64,000 nt of DNA, from contig NZ_CP156891.1 in the NCBI RefSeq assembly GCF_019249795.2, forward strand, positions 372,001 to 436,000, read 5' to 3'. Each line of letters begins with the position of its first letter. Position 1 is the stretch's first letter. The stretch is from Segatella copri (GTDB lineage Bacteria > Bacteroidota > Bacteroidia > Bacteroidales > Bacteroidaceae). The translations under genes were made by a program, and so were the position numbers. Below are positions 24,233 through 32,940 of the stretch, in pieces. The notes beneath the pieces were generated by a model, which saw nothing but the letters and a program-made list of their open reading frames with translations, was not told the DNA's origin and made no database searches.

Positions 24233-24567
24233 ACGAAAACACCCAGTATTACGTCTGCCAGCGATATGTCCGAATGAACATGGGCATAAATGGCCTGTAC
24301 CAGATTGTGAGGACGGAGATGGAGCTGCCGCCACTCGGTGGTGCCGTCTTCATCTTCTTCTCCAAGAACCGCCAGCAGGTAAAAATGCTAAAATGGGATG
24401 GCGACGGTTTCTTGCTGTATCAGAAGCGACTGGAGCGAGGAACCTTTGAATTACCATTCTTTGATCCCCAAAGCAAACAATGCAAAATGCCGTACAAGAC
24501 GCTATCTGCCATCATGAGCGGAATTTGCCTGAAAAGTATGAGATATAGGAAACGGCTTAATCTATAG
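24220..24567 (+). CDS. tnpB: IS66 accessory protein TnpB (right copy)
   Basis: A 115-aa IS66 Orf2 protein, identical to the left copy. The GAVFIFFSKNRQ and MLKWDGDGFLLYQKRLERG segments are the conserved core of the family. Overlap with tnpA points to coupled translation. Confidence 0.94.
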   Translation: MFGLNENTQYYVCQRYVRMNMGINGLYQIVRTEMELPPLGGAVFIFFSKNRQQVKMLKWDGDGFLLYQKRLERGTFELPFFDPQSKQCKMPYKTLSAIMSGICLKSMRYRKRLNL

Positions 24568-24667
24568 GCGCATAAGATTATATTTAATGAACTGTGTATC
24601 AACAAGATAGAAAAATAAATATCTAAAAATCCTTGCATATCTCGATATTTTTTCGTACCTTTGCACT

Positions 24668-26257
24668 ATGAAAAAGGACGAAATTATAGTACTTTTAAAG
24701 AAACAGCTTCAGCTTGCAAACGAACAGCTTCAGCAAGCTAATGCTACGGTGAGTTCATTGACTACACAGGTCAACGAACTCATTGAACGTATAAAGTCAT
24801 TAGAAGAATTACTCGTCCAGAAAGGAATCGCCATTGACAAAGCGAATCGTCAGAACAAGGCACTCGGCAAGCTCGTTTCAGGCAAGAAGTCCGAACGTCA
24901 GGAAAAGAATCCACAAGACTCGATGACCCAGGAGGAATTTGACAAGAAGAAAACAGAGCAGGCCGAAAAGAGAAAGGCACGCAAAAACAACGGAGCCAAG
25001 CGTGACATGCATTACGAGATGAAAGAGGTGCATGTTACGATAGATCCAGTCATGGATGCAGAGTTTTTGAAGACGTTGCGTCTCTTCGGAACTCGTACCT
25101 GTATACGTTACAGCATGGAACCCATCAAATTCATCAAGACCGTGTATCACATCAACACTTATACTGATGGAAGTATCATGTATCCGGGGAAAACTCCGCC
25201 GGCTCTGTTGTTGAATTCTTCCTATTCACCTTCCTTTGCAGCAGGACTCCTGCAGATGCGATACATCTATTCCATGCCGGTAGAGCGAATCATCAAATAC
25301 TTTGCCGACAATGGGTTTACGTTAAGGAAAGCCACGGCAAACAAACTGATTGCCAGAAGTGCCGATGTACTGGAAAACTTCTATAAGGCTATCTGCCAAG
25401 TAGTGTTGCAGCAGGATTATGTCTCGGCAGACGAGACATACCATAAAGTGCTGTTAGCCAAGACAAAGCCTACGGACAAGGGTTCGAAGAAAGGCTACTT
25501 CTGGGCTGTAAGTGCGCCTAAACTGGGACTTGTCTTCTTCGTATATGAGGATGGATCACGCTCTGAGCAGGTCATACTTAACATATTCTCTGATTATAAA
25601 GGTACCATACAGAGTGATGCATATGCTCCTTACCGGAAACTGGAGTCGGATGCTTATCCTGACATTATGAGAATCGCCTGCCTGCAGCATGTCAAGAGAG
25701 ATTTCATCGACTGCGGCAAGGAAGACAAGGATGCTCAGGAGGTCGTAGATATCCTCAACAGATTTTATCGAGAAGACAAAAAACATAAGGTTGGGGTAAA
25801 TGGATGGACCGTTGAAGACCATCTAGCCTATCGGCAGTCATATGCACCGGACATTTTGCAGGATTTATTGGAGAAACTGGAGGAAATATCTTCCAGGAAA
25901 GATTTGCTGCCCAAGTCTACCTTGGCGCAGGCGGTCGGCTATGCCCTTAATGAATATAATGCCATTTGTGACATCTTCAAAAGAGGTGATACGGCTCTCG
26001 ATAACAACTACATTGAGAGAATCCAGAGATACATATCACTATCAAGAAGAAACTCAATGTTCTTTGGTTCGCACGAAGGAGCAAGCCGGGCGGCTATCCT
26101 ATATTCTATCGCAATCTCATGCAGGCTGAATGGCATTAATCTGTTTGAATACATATGCGACGTAATAGAAAAGACTGTAGAATGGCAACCCAATACCCCA
26201 TTAGAAAAATATAGAGACTTACTTCCTGACCGATGGAAAAAGCAGCAACAGCATTAA
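24668..26257 (+). CDS. tnpC: IS66 family transposase TnpC, full length
   Basis: A 529-aa transposase. A leucine-rich N-terminal helix (residues 5-60) is followed by the DDE_Tnp_IS66 domain with SADETYH, IQSDAYAPY and the C-terminal ERIQRYISLSRRNSMFFGS. A TACCTTTG box ends 6 bases before the ATG, so an internal transcript would be almost leaderless. This copy can serve as the active source for both elements. Confidence 0.95.
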   Translation: MKKDEIIVLLKKQLQLANEQLQQANATVSSLTTQVNELIERIKSLEELLVQKGIAIDKANRQNKALGKLVSGKKSERQEKNPQDSMTQEEFDKKKTEQAEKRKARKNNGAKRDMHYEMKEVHVTIDPVMDAEFLKTLRLFGTRTCIRYSMEPIKFIKTVYHINTYTDGSIMYPGKTPPALLLNSSYSPSFAAGLLQMRYIYSMPVERIIKYFADNGFTLRKATANKLIARSADVLENFYKAICQVVLQQDYVSADETYHKVLLAKTKPTDKGSKKGYFWAVSAPKLGLVFFVYEDGSRSEQVILNIFSDYKGTIQSDAYAPYRKLESDAYPDIMRIACLQHVKRDFIDCGKEDKDAQEVVDILNRFYREDKKHKVGVNGWTVEDHLAYRQSYAPDILQDLLEKLEEISSRKDLLPKSTLAQAVGYALNEYNAICDIFKRGDTALDNNYIERIQRYISLSRRNSMFFGSHEGASRAAILYSIAISCRLNGINLFEYICDVIEKTVEWQPNTPLEKYRDLLPDRWKKQQQH

Positions 26258-26328
26258 TTTAATCAGCTGTTACTGCTTTTTTTTGAATTATGCAAGGTAT
26301 AAACGCGGAGCCGCTTACGGGTAAAAGC

Positions 26329-26359
26329 TTGCATTCTGTCCGAAAATGTTGTATCTTTG
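26329..26359 (+). promoter_or_regulatory. Promoter of the HU/smalltalk module
   Basis: TTG at 26329-26331 and TATCTTTG at 26352-26359 with 20 bases between. The following leader of about 165 bases contains a GGTCTT/AAGACC hairpin near 26400 and GC-rich repeats, which may control expression. Confidence 0.65.
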
Positions 26360-26532
26360 CACCGGCAATCGAAAGAACAGCCTTTTGTGCCTTGCTCGGG
26401 TCTTCTATTAAGACCAACACGGGTCATAAATGATGGCAGGCGCCGGTCATCAATGAAGACCCCGAAAACGGCAGGAACGGGGCGTTCTGGGGAGTTGCAA
26501 AACAAAGGACTCTAAACATACTACAAACGACT

Positions 26533-27207
26533 ATGATTAATTACAGCATCGTAATGCGTAGCGTGAACGCAAATCTTCTGGAAATCAACCAGGCGAAGTC
26601 ACGCATCAACCAGGCAAAGAAGGAGGGTACAACCCCTGACCCAAAGGACCTGAAACTCGTGAAGACTGAGAAGCAGAATGCTTTCGCCATCTCACAGTAC
26701 ACCGATATCATGACCATCGAGAAGTTTGCCAAGCACATCACCTCTCATGGAAGTGTCTATTCGAGAGCCGACATCAGCGCCATCCTCTACATTGCCGTAG
26801 ACTGTATGCGTGAGATGTTGCTTGAGGGCAAGAAAATCCGTCTGGGTGACCTCGGTGATTTCTCTCTCCTTCTCACCTCGAAGGGTGCTGAGGATGCTGA
26901 CAAGTTCACCGCACAGAACATCACCGGCGTGAAGGTTCAGTGGGAGCCAGGTCAGGAGTTTAAGAACCTTCGCGATGACGCCGAGTTCAACCTCGTAGCC
27001 AGCCGCAGCGCTCAGGCAGCCGTTATCAAGGCGATTAAGGAGGGTAAGACCAACGTTGACCTCAACGCCCCAACTACTCCGGATAATACGCCAGGCGGTT
27101 CTACCCCAGGTGGTTCAAACACCGGTCAGACCGGCAGCGAAGGCCAAGGCTCTGAATCAACCGGCGGTACTACCGGCAAGGACGATACTGGCGACGGCCT
27201 TGAATAG
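26533..27207 (+). CDS. HU-like DNA-binding protein (HU-HIG type) with disordered tail
   Basis: A 224-aa protein. Residues 1-165 form the HU-like domain of the Bacteroidetes HU-HIG class (IEKFAKHITSHGSVYSRADI, MREMLLEGKKIRLGDLGDFS, KVQWEPGQEF). The tail from about residue 178 is a Gly/Ser/Thr/Asn-rich disordered segment. It probably binds DNA. In related genomes it precedes smalltalk and an amidase; here smalltalk follows but the amidase is missing. Confidence 0.85.
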   Translation: MINYSIVMRSVNANLLEINQAKSRINQAKKEGTTPDPKDLKLVKTEKQNAFAISQYTDIMTIEKFAKHITSHGSVYSRADISAILYIAVDCMREMLLEGKKIRLGDLGDFSLLLTSKGAEDADKFTAQNITGVKVQWEPGQEFKNLRDDAEFNLVASRSAQAAVIKAIKEGKTNVDLNAPTTPDNTPGGSTPGGSNTGQTGSEGQGSESTGGTTGKDDTGDGLE

Positions 27208-27221
27208 TCCAAGGATAGATT

Positions 27222-27245
27222 GGCTAGGGCGCTAGCCCCCTAGCC
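27222..27245 (+). terminator. Hairpin after the HU-like gene
   Basis: GGCTAGGG, an 8-nt loop, CCCTAGCC; a stem extension GATAG/CTATC lies outside. There is no T tract, so it may attenuate rather than stop transcription into smalltalk. Confidence 0.5.
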
Positions 27246-27267
27246 CAGCCTATCCGCCCACAAAAAA

Positions 27268-27300
27268 TTCAACATTCAACACTCAACATTCAACATTCAA
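27268..27300 (+). repeat. Tandem heptamer TCAACAT
   Basis: About four and a half copies of a 7-base unit (one with ACTC instead of ATTC) just before the smalltalk gene. Length change by strand slippage would alter its leader. Confidence 0.6.
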
Positions 27301-27304
27301 AAAA

Positions 27305-27400
27305 ATGAAAGCGAACACTTGGAAAACAATTCTTCAGATAGCCATCAGCATTCTGACCGCTATCGCTACTACGCTCGGAGTAACGAGCTGTATGGGATAA
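27305..27400 (+). CDS. Smalltalk protein
   Basis: A 31-aa micro-protein, MKANTWKTILQIAISILTAI then ATTLGVTSCMG. It has one hydrophobic helix and ends in a lipobox-like GVTSC, exactly the smalltalk pattern of Bacteroides. It usually stands between an HU-like gene and an amidase. Function unknown; membrane location is likely. Confidence 0.85.
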   Translation: MKANTWKTILQIAISILTAIATTLGVTSCMG

Positions 27401-27450
27401 AAAACATGGAGTCCACCTTTTATAATAAGCAGACTCAGCCATAAAAATGA

Positions 27451-27496
27451 AAATCGACCGCTCACCTCAATACGAGGAGAGCGGTCGATTTTTTGT
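27451..27496 (+). terminator. Strong intrinsic terminator of the HU/smalltalk module
   Basis: A 13-bp stem (AAATCGACCGCTC/GAGCGGTCGATTT) followed by six T. Confidence 0.88.
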
Positions 27497-27510
27497 TCTA
27501 CCGGGAAATC

Positions 27511-27610
27511 CGGTCATGAAGGGTCAAAGTCATTAAGGGTCATTATCATTTTCAACCCCCAAAGATTCCGGTCATTTCCGGTCATGGTCATTAAGGTCAT
27601 TAAGGATTTC
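27511..27610. repeat. GGTCATTAAGG repeat cluster (second locus)
   Basis: At least six imperfect copies of GGTCATTAAGG or GGTCATTTCC in 100 bases, ending TTAAGGATTTCA as in the cluster at 34929-34970. Confidence 0.75.
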
Positions 27611-27710
27611 AGATTATCAAAATATCCCTCTATCTTATAAAATAAGGTTAAATCAAGTTCGCCCTGCCAACAAAATCCATCCATATAATCACTTTTCTGA
27701 ATATTTTTTG

Positions 27711-27718
27711 TATTTTTG
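27711..27718 (+). promoter_or_regulatory. -7 box upstream of the hydrolase operon
   Basis: TATTTTTG, about 80 bases before the ATG of the alpha/beta hydrolase gene. Confidence 0.5.
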
Positions 27719-27798
27719 CAGATATATTGCCTAATATGGGAGTTAAGCATAGCTTATCCTCCTAGATTACAGGCGCATCATTGTCAAATGATTAGAGC

Positions 27799-28599
27799 AT
27801 GAAGAAGATATTATTCCTACACGGATTCTTCGCCACGGGCAGCTGTCCGATGGCGAGAGCCTTGAAAGAGGCGTTTGAGGGGACGGCAGTGGTGCTGACT
27901 CCTGATCTCCCATTGCACCCAAAGGAGGCACTGAAGGAGATTCGCTCCATCATCGACCGGGAGCAGCCCGACTTGCTTCTGGGCAACAGCTGCGGCTCTT
28001 TCCTCGCCCAGATGCTGGCTCCGGTGGTGGGCATTCCTGCCCTGCTCGGCAATCCGTATTTCATGATGACGGAGTTTCTGAAGGAGCGCATCGGCGAGCA
28101 TGAATACAAGGCTCCGAGAAGGGACGGAAATCAGCGGCTGGTGATTGACGAGGCGCTGATAGAGGAGTTTGCGGAACTGGAAGCCGTGCAGTTTGACCAT
28201 TGCAACCCCTATTATAAGAATCGTGTGTGGGGACTTTTTGGTGAACAGGACACCCTGGCTCACTTCTCCCCTCTCTTCCTGGAGCACTACAACCAAGCCT
28301 TCCATTTCCCAGGCGGTCATACGCCTACAGAGCAGGAGGTGAAGACCTGGTACGCTCCCCTTGCCCAGAAAATGCTGATGGAGTTTTCAGCAAAGGAAGA
28401 AAGATATTTCCAGCACTTTAAGGGCGGCAAATACAAGTTCATCCATTCTGCCTTCGACTCCGAGACTCAGGAGCGCATGGTGGTTTATCAGGCTCTCTAT
28501 GGAGACCAAGCCTATTGGGTAAGACCGGAAGATATGTTCTTCGGGAAAGTTACGAGGGACGGCAAAACTTTTAATCGTTTCACGGAAATAGATAAATAA
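27799..28599 (+). CDS. YqiA-like alpha/beta hydrolase fused to DUF1653
   Basis: A 266-aa two-domain protein. Residues 1-185 are an esterase of the YqiA/UPF0227 type: FLHGFFATGS, nucleophile elbow GNSCGSF, PYYKNRVWGLFGEQD and GGHTPT with the probable catalytic histidine. Residues about 200-266 are a DUF1653 domain (GGKYKFIHSAFDSETQERMV). The fusion is probably a hydrolase with an added small beta domain. First gene of a run with thioredoxin, DUF1294 and flavin reductase on the same strand. Confidence 0.85.
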   Translation: MKKILFLHGFFATGSCPMARALKEAFEGTAVVLTPDLPLHPKEALKEIRSIIDREQPDLLLGNSCGSFLAQMLAPVVGIPALLGNPYFMMTEFLKERIGEHEYKAPRRDGNQRLVIDEALIEEFAELEAVQFDHCNPYYKNRVWGLFGEQDTLAHFSPLFLEHYNQAFHFPGGHTPTEQEVKTWYAPLAQKMLMEFSAKEERYFQHFKGGKYKFIHSAFDSETQERMVVYQALYGDQAYWVRPEDMFFGKVTRDGKTFNRFTEIDK

Positions 28600-28601
28600 T
28601 T

Positions 28602-28901
28602 ATGGAGACATTTAATAACGTAATAAACAGTGGCCAGCTTGTTCTGGTCGATTTCTTTGCTACATGGTGCCAACCTTGCAAGGCGATGCACCCCATTCTG
28701 GAACAGGTGAAGAGTGTGTTGGGCGACCGCATCCGAATCATCAAGGTAGATGTAGATAAGTATGGCGTAACAGCAAGCCAATACCGCATTCAATCCGTGC
28801 CTACGCTGATGCTCTTCCGAAACGGAGAAGTATTGTGGCGCACAAGCGGTGTGGTAGATAAAGCCGAACTTCTGGCTACGCTTGATCCTTTCTTGACATA
28901 A
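28602..28901 (+). CDS. Thioredoxin
   Basis: A 99-aa thioredoxin with the redox motif WCQPC (residues 23-27) in place of the usual WCGPC, the cis-proline segment SVPTLMLF and no signal peptide, so it is cytoplasmic. It begins two bases after the hydrolase stop and is surely co-transcribed. It reduces disulfides; the partner is unknown. Confidence 0.92.
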   Translation: METFNNVINSGQLVLVDFFATWCQPCKAMHPILEQVKSVLGDRIRIIKVDVDKYGVTASQYRIQSVPTLMLFRNGEVLWRTSGVVDKAELLATLDPFLT

Positions 28902-28927
28902 AAGAATAAAGGAGTAACAATAGGAAA

Positions 28928-29209
28928 ATGAGTATGAACACTTTACATAGTTATCTCGCCTACTATCTCCTTGCTATCAATGCAGTTACATTCATCGTGT
29001 ACGGCATTGACAAATACAAGGCGAAGAAAGCCAAGTGGCGCATTTCCGAAGCCACGCTTTTGTTGCTGGCTGTTCTTGGAGGAAGCATCGGGGCATGGAT
29101 TGGAATGAAAGTCTGGCACCATAAGACGATGCACAAGAAATTCAAATACGGCATTCCTGCCATTCTGCTGATACAGATTGCGCTGATGGCGTATTTACAC
29201 ATGAATTAA
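28928..29209 (+). CDS. DUF1294 membrane protein
   Basis: A 93-aa protein with about three hydrophobic segments (YLAYYLLAINAVTFIVYGID, then LLLLAVLGGSIGAWIGM, then ILLIQIALMAYL) and the typical DUF1294 phrase DKYKAKKAKWRISEATLLLL and HKTMHKKF. Inner-membrane protein of unknown role. Confidence 0.88.
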   Translation: MSMNTLHSYLAYYLLAINAVTFIVYGIDKYKAKKAKWRISEATLLLLAVLGGSIGAWIGMKVWHHKTMHKKFKYGIPAILLIQIALMAYLHMN

Positions 29210-29233
29210 AAAACAAAATAAATAACGAAGTAT

Positions 29234-29797
29234 ATGAAAAGTTTTGCACCAAAGCCGTGGGTAGTACCACAGCCTGTGCTGATTATCGGCACATATAATA
29301 AGGAAGGAGTTGCCAACGCAATGAACGCTGCCTGGGCAGGACAGTGGGACATGAAGGAGATTATGATCTCGATGGGAAATCACGTCACCACAGACAACCT
29401 GAAGCTTGGCGGTGAGTTTACCGTTGCCTTCGCTACCAAGAAAACCATGGTGGCTTCTGATTTCGTGGGCATTGTTTCTGCCAAGAACGCCCCGAAGAAG
29501 ATGGAGAAGACGGGATGGAACATCGAGAAGGCGACTATGGTCAACGCTCCTGTGTTCACCGATTTCCCGATGACCCTGGAGTGCCGCATCAAGGAGAAGT
29601 ATGACGAAAGCGAAACCGGCTATTATCTCATTGCCGAAATCGTCAATATTCTTGTAGATGAGAAGTATCTGGCTGAAGACGGAAATCCAGACATGGAGAA
29701 GATGGAACTGATTGTCTACAATCCTATTCATCATAGCTATATCCAGCTGGGCGAGAAAGTCGGTAACGCTTTCTCAGACGGCAAGGCTTTGAAATAA
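29234..29797 (+). CDS. Flavin reductase/flavoredoxin family protein
   Basis: A 187-aa FMN-binding split-barrel protein (KPWVVPQPVLIIGTYNKEGV, NAMNAAWAGQWD, VAFATKKTMVASDFVG). These proteins reduce flavin or carry electrons with bound FMN. It ends the short operon with thioredoxin, hinting at a redox task. Confidence 0.88.
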   Translation: MKSFAPKPWVVPQPVLIIGTYNKEGVANAMNAAWAGQWDMKEIMISMGNHVTTDNLKLGGEFTVAFATKKTMVASDFVGIVSAKNAPKKMEKTGWNIEKATMVNAPVFTDFPMTLECRIKEKYDESETGYYLIAEIVNILVDEKYLAEDGNPDMEKMELIVYNPIHHSYIQLGEKVGNAFSDGKALK

Positions 29798-29823
29798 TCA
29801 ACGTAATTTTCGACTCACAAACA

Positions 29824-30864
29824 ATGAATCCAATAGCAATACGTCTGCTTTCGCAGCAGCTCATCTGCCCTCAATTTGATACTCCCCAAAAGGTGGTGTC
29901 TCATTTTGGAGCCATGCAAGCCCAGGATTACCGGATGGTAAGATGGGCTGTGATGATGCGTACTCGCAAACCATCTTCCATCGCTTTCAAAAAAGCATTC
30001 GATGAGGGTGAGATAGTCCGTCTTCACCTGCTGCGTGGCACTTGGCAACTGGTTTCAAATGAAGACTATTGGTGGATGCTGGACCTGATTTCACCTAAGG
30101 CAACTTCTGTTGTAAAAGGATGGATGAAGAGTAATAAAATCAGCATCGATGATTCTGAGCTCAATCTGATTCACGAGATATTTGTTCAAAAAACCGATGA
30201 GATGCAGTCTGTAACAAGCAAAGACCTGAACGAGACTTTGCTCGAAAAGGGCATCATCATGGACAAACATCGCCTATCCTACCACATTCGCTTTAACGAA
30301 TTGAACGGTACTTTCTGCAGCGGCAATCTTCTTCCTACAAAGGCGACATACAGTCTCACAGAAAAGAAGGTTCCAAGAACAGCCAGGCTGGAACGTGATG
30401 AAATGCTGATGCTTCTGGCAAGAAAATATTTTCAGAGCCATTCGCCAGCCACATTCGAAGATTATGTCTGGTGGTCAGGACTGAGCACTTCTGATTGCCA
30501 ACGAGGCATTGAGTTGCTTGGTTCAGAACTGAGGGTTGAAAAATGGAAAGACTATCAGTTCTACCTGCATGAATCATGTCGAACACGTGGATTCAGAAGA
30601 GGAAAGACTCATCTGATAGCTCCCTTTGATGAATATCTGATTGGTTATAAAAGCCGGGAATTAGTAATCCATTCACATCAAATGCCGTCTGCATACACTA
30701 ATAATGGCATTTTCTTTCCTGTTATCGCCCATGATGGCAGAATTTGCGGCAACTGGAATCCTTGGGAGAAAAATCTCAACATCAGTTATTTTGATTCGAT
30801 AGAAAAGGATTTGTCATTTGAGAAGCAATGGAATACATTTAATGAAACGATAAAGAAAAAATAA
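29824..30864 (+). CDS. HTH_42 winged-helix protein (AlkX/YcaQ-like)
   Basis: A 346-aa protein of the HTH_42 family. The N-terminal part has FGAMQAQDYRMVRWA with the family QAQD motif and LHLLRGTWQLVSNEDYWWML; the C-terminal part has LIAPFDEYLIGYKSRE. Related YcaQ/AlkZ proteins are DNA glycosylases that unhook interstrand cross-links. Activity here is not shown. Confidence 0.82.
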   Translation: MNPIAIRLLSQQLICPQFDTPQKVVSHFGAMQAQDYRMVRWAVMMRTRKPSSIAFKKAFDEGEIVRLHLLRGTWQLVSNEDYWWMLDLISPKATSVVKGWMKSNKISIDDSELNLIHEIFVQKTDEMQSVTSKDLNETLLEKGIIMDKHRLSYHIRFNELNGTFCSGNLLPTKATYSLTEKKVPRTARLERDEMLMLLARKYFQSHSPATFEDYVWWSGLSTSDCQRGIELLGSELRVEKWKDYQFYLHESCRTRGFRRGKTHLIAPFDEYLIGYKSRELVIHSHQMPSAYTNNGIFFPVIAHDGRICGNWNPWEKNLNISYFDSIEKDLSFEKQWNTFNETIKKK

Positions 30865-31098
30865 ATGACTATTGATACAACAAACCTCTGCTCGCATCTT
30901 CAAAAGAAGTTGTTTGAACCTGAGGGAGTATATTATCCTATCTGGCAAGCCATGCAGAATGATGAGGAGTTGACTGCCGTAGTTCGCTCACGACAGCTTC
31001 ATATCTATCGTAATGGTAAAAAGATTCTCATTCTCGCTGGCAAGACTCAGCCGAAGATTATCAGAGAGGATAAACTGAATGAATTGATAATAAGATAA
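30865..31098 (+). CDS. Hypothetical 77-aa protein
   Basis: It starts directly after the HTH_42 stop codon. The sequence (LCSHLQKKLFEPEGVYYPIW, VVRSRQLHIYRNGKKILIL) resembles the beginning of a longer Bacteroidetes protein, so it may be truncated. No function is visible. Translational coupling with the neighbour is likely. Confidence 0.6.
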   Translation: MTIDTTNLCSHLQKKLFEPEGVYYPIWQAMQNDEELTAVVRSRQLHIYRNGKKILILAGKTQPKIIREDKLNELIIR

Positions 31099-31110
31099 AG
31101 AACGAAGCTT

Positions 31111-31779
31111 ATGAACTTTCCAGAAATATATTCAGCGTCAGGCATGATAGAACTGATCCAGAAGATCGGCTTCCTCCCTCTCCTTGATAGTGGCATTGAA
31201 GGATTCTCAGCCGAAGACATCGTGGCGGAAGACTGCGGTTACGTAAGACTTCCTGAAGGCGGTTGGGACTGGCCGCTATGGAAATGGAAGGGCGCAATCG
31301 TTCAGGAAATGCCGTGTATGTACGGAAAGTTCTTTAACAAGAAGGCTGGATTCATCAGCCAGGAATGGTGGCCGGACTTCTGTAACTACAGAAGAAGCAA
31401 ATACTCTCGCCCTGATGATGAATCAATAGAAGGAGCCATTCTCAGCACGCTTCAATCTACCGGTAGTCTCATCACAAGAGAACTTCGGGCAGCCTGCGGT
31501 TTCACCGGCAAGGGAATGAGAAGCAAGTTTGACGGTTATCTCACCCGACTGGAAATGGCGACTTACATCGTGACCGAGGATTTCATCTATCCTCGTGACA
31601 AGCACAATCACGAATATGGCTGGGGTTGGTCGCTGCTCAATACTCCCGAAGATCTCTATGGCAGGGAGGCTTGCCAATGCAATCGCACTCCCCAGGAATC
31701 TTATCAGAGGATTTTCGAGCATCTGAAAGAAATCCTGCCTGACGCTTCGGATAAACAGATCATTAAATTAATTGGATAA
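31111..31779 (+). CDS. AlkZ-related protein
   Basis: A 222-aa protein (GFLPLLDSGIEGFSAEDIV, GGWDWPLWKWKGAI, ITRELRAACGFTGKGMRSKF) of the AlkZ-related type, with a winged-helix-like central part. Third gene after the HTH_42 protein. Together they suggest a small DNA repair cluster, also given the AlkD relic at 33.7 kb. Confidence 0.75.
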   Translation: MNFPEIYSASGMIELIQKIGFLPLLDSGIEGFSAEDIVAEDCGYVRLPEGGWDWPLWKWKGAIVQEMPCMYGKFFNKKAGFISQEWWPDFCNYRRSKYSRPDDESIEGAILSTLQSTGSLITRELRAACGFTGKGMRSKFDGYLTRLEMATYIVTEDFIYPRDKHNHEYGWGWSLLNTPEDLYGREACQCNRTPQESYQRIFEHLKEILPDASDKQIIKLIG

Positions 31780-31902
31780 AAATGAGAAAGGAATAAAGAG
31801 TAATGTGAAGGCGTGGAGATGAAATATGGAAGAATGGAATAAATCTCCGATAATGGTAAAATCTTCCGAAAACCAGGTATAAGCTCTTTTGGAGAATGTG
31901 CG

Positions 31903-31910
31903 TATCTTTG
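31903..31910 (+). promoter_or_regulatory. -7 box of the AraC regulator
   Basis: TATCTTTG, 37 bases before the ATG. Confidence 0.65.
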
Positions 31911-31947
31911 CACCCAAGAAATTTAGAATTTTAAAAGGCTTAGGATT

Positions 31948-32838
31948 ATGAAGGAATTATTCTTTAATACCATACAGGAGTTCAACGACTACATTGGGGT
32001 GAAAACACTTCATCCTCTGGTAAGCATTGCACGTGTAGAGAACACCTCTCCGATACAGGAGGCTGTGCATCACTACGGACTTTATGCCCTCTTCCTGAAG
32101 GAAAACAAGGGCTGCAAATTGTCATACGGCAGAACAGAATATGATTTTGACGAGATGACCGTCACCTCGTTTGCTCCAGGTCAGTCGATTAAGGATGAAC
32201 CCATTCCAGGAATACCGCTTGCCAAATATACGGTATTGGCTTTCCATCCCGAGTTGCTCAACCGCACCCAGCTTGGCAAGAACATCTCCCGCTATGAGTT
32301 CTTCGACTATACAAGCAACGAAGCTCTACATCTATCCGCTGCCGAGGTAAACATCTTCCGTGATGTACTCTCAATGATTAAGCAGGAACTTCAGCATCCT
32401 ATAGATAGACATTCGCGTGAACTCATCGTTTCAAACATCGAGTTGCTGCTAAACTACTGCCTGCGCTTCTACGACCGACAGTTTATCACACGCGAGGAGA
32501 TAAACCATTCGGTAGTAAAGAAATTCACCTCTCTGCTCGATGAATACATTGCCCGGAAAGCGGAGCATGAAGGGCTGCCTACCGTAGCCTACTTTGCCGA
32601 CAAATGCTGCTATTCTACCAAATATTTCGGTGAATTAGTCAAGACAGAGACTGGCAGAACCGCAAAGAGTCTGATCAGCGACCGACTGCTTTCTGCAGCC
32701 CGCCAACTACTTGTAGATGAAACCTTAACCATTACGCAAGTCAGCCAGCGCCTCGGCTTTGAATATTCTCAGCACTTCGTCCGCTTTTTCAAGGCACAGA
32801 CGGGAAAGACTCCAAGCGAGTACCGCAAAACTGCTTAA
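31948..32838 (+). CDS. AraC family transcriptional regulator
   Basis: A 296-aa regulator with an N-terminal cupin-like sensor part (FKEN..LSYGRTEYDFDEMTV) and a C-terminal double helix-turn-helix (residues 205-296: VAYFADKCCYSTKYFGELVK, TITQVSQRLGFEYSQHFVRF, KAQTGKTPSEYRK). The CMD-cupin gene follows after 102 bases and is its likely target. Confidence 0.93.
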   Translation: MKELFFNTIQEFNDYIGVKTLHPLVSIARVENTSPIQEAVHHYGLYALFLKENKGCKLSYGRTEYDFDEMTVTSFAPGQSIKDEPIPGIPLAKYTVLAFHPELLNRTQLGKNISRYEFFDYTSNEALHLSAAEVNIFRDVLSMIKQELQHPIDRHSRELIVSNIELLLNYCLRFYDRQFITREEINHSVVKKFTSLLDEYIARKAEHEGLPTVAYFADKCCYSTKYFGELVKTETGRTAKSLISDRLLSAARQLLVDETLTITQVSQRLGFEYSQHFVRFFKAQTGKTPSEYRKTA

Positions 32839-32940
32839 ATATAATGAAGCATATATAGAATAACTGTTATTTTTTACATCAAAGATGTTTTCTGGAGAAG
32901 AATTTGAAAATATGGAGAAGATTTTAAAAAAAATGATACA

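Larger units (their letters stand above)
23741..26318 (+). mobile_element. IS66 element, right copy, intact
   Basis: 2578 bp with 27-bp terminal repeats (23741-23767 and 26292-26318) and target duplication GGGTAAAA (23733-23740 and 26319-26326). It carries tnpA, tnpB and a full tnpC. It is inverted relative to the left copy. It inserted 10 bases before the -33 element of the HU gene promoter. Confidence 0.95.

Noticed and set aside
17944..26318. Composite transposon formed by the two IS66 copies
   Set aside because: Each copy has its own 8-bp target duplication and the outer flanks do not match.
27511..27610. CRISPR-like direct repeats
   Set aside because: The units are about 10 bases, imperfect, without regular spacers, and no cas gene is present.
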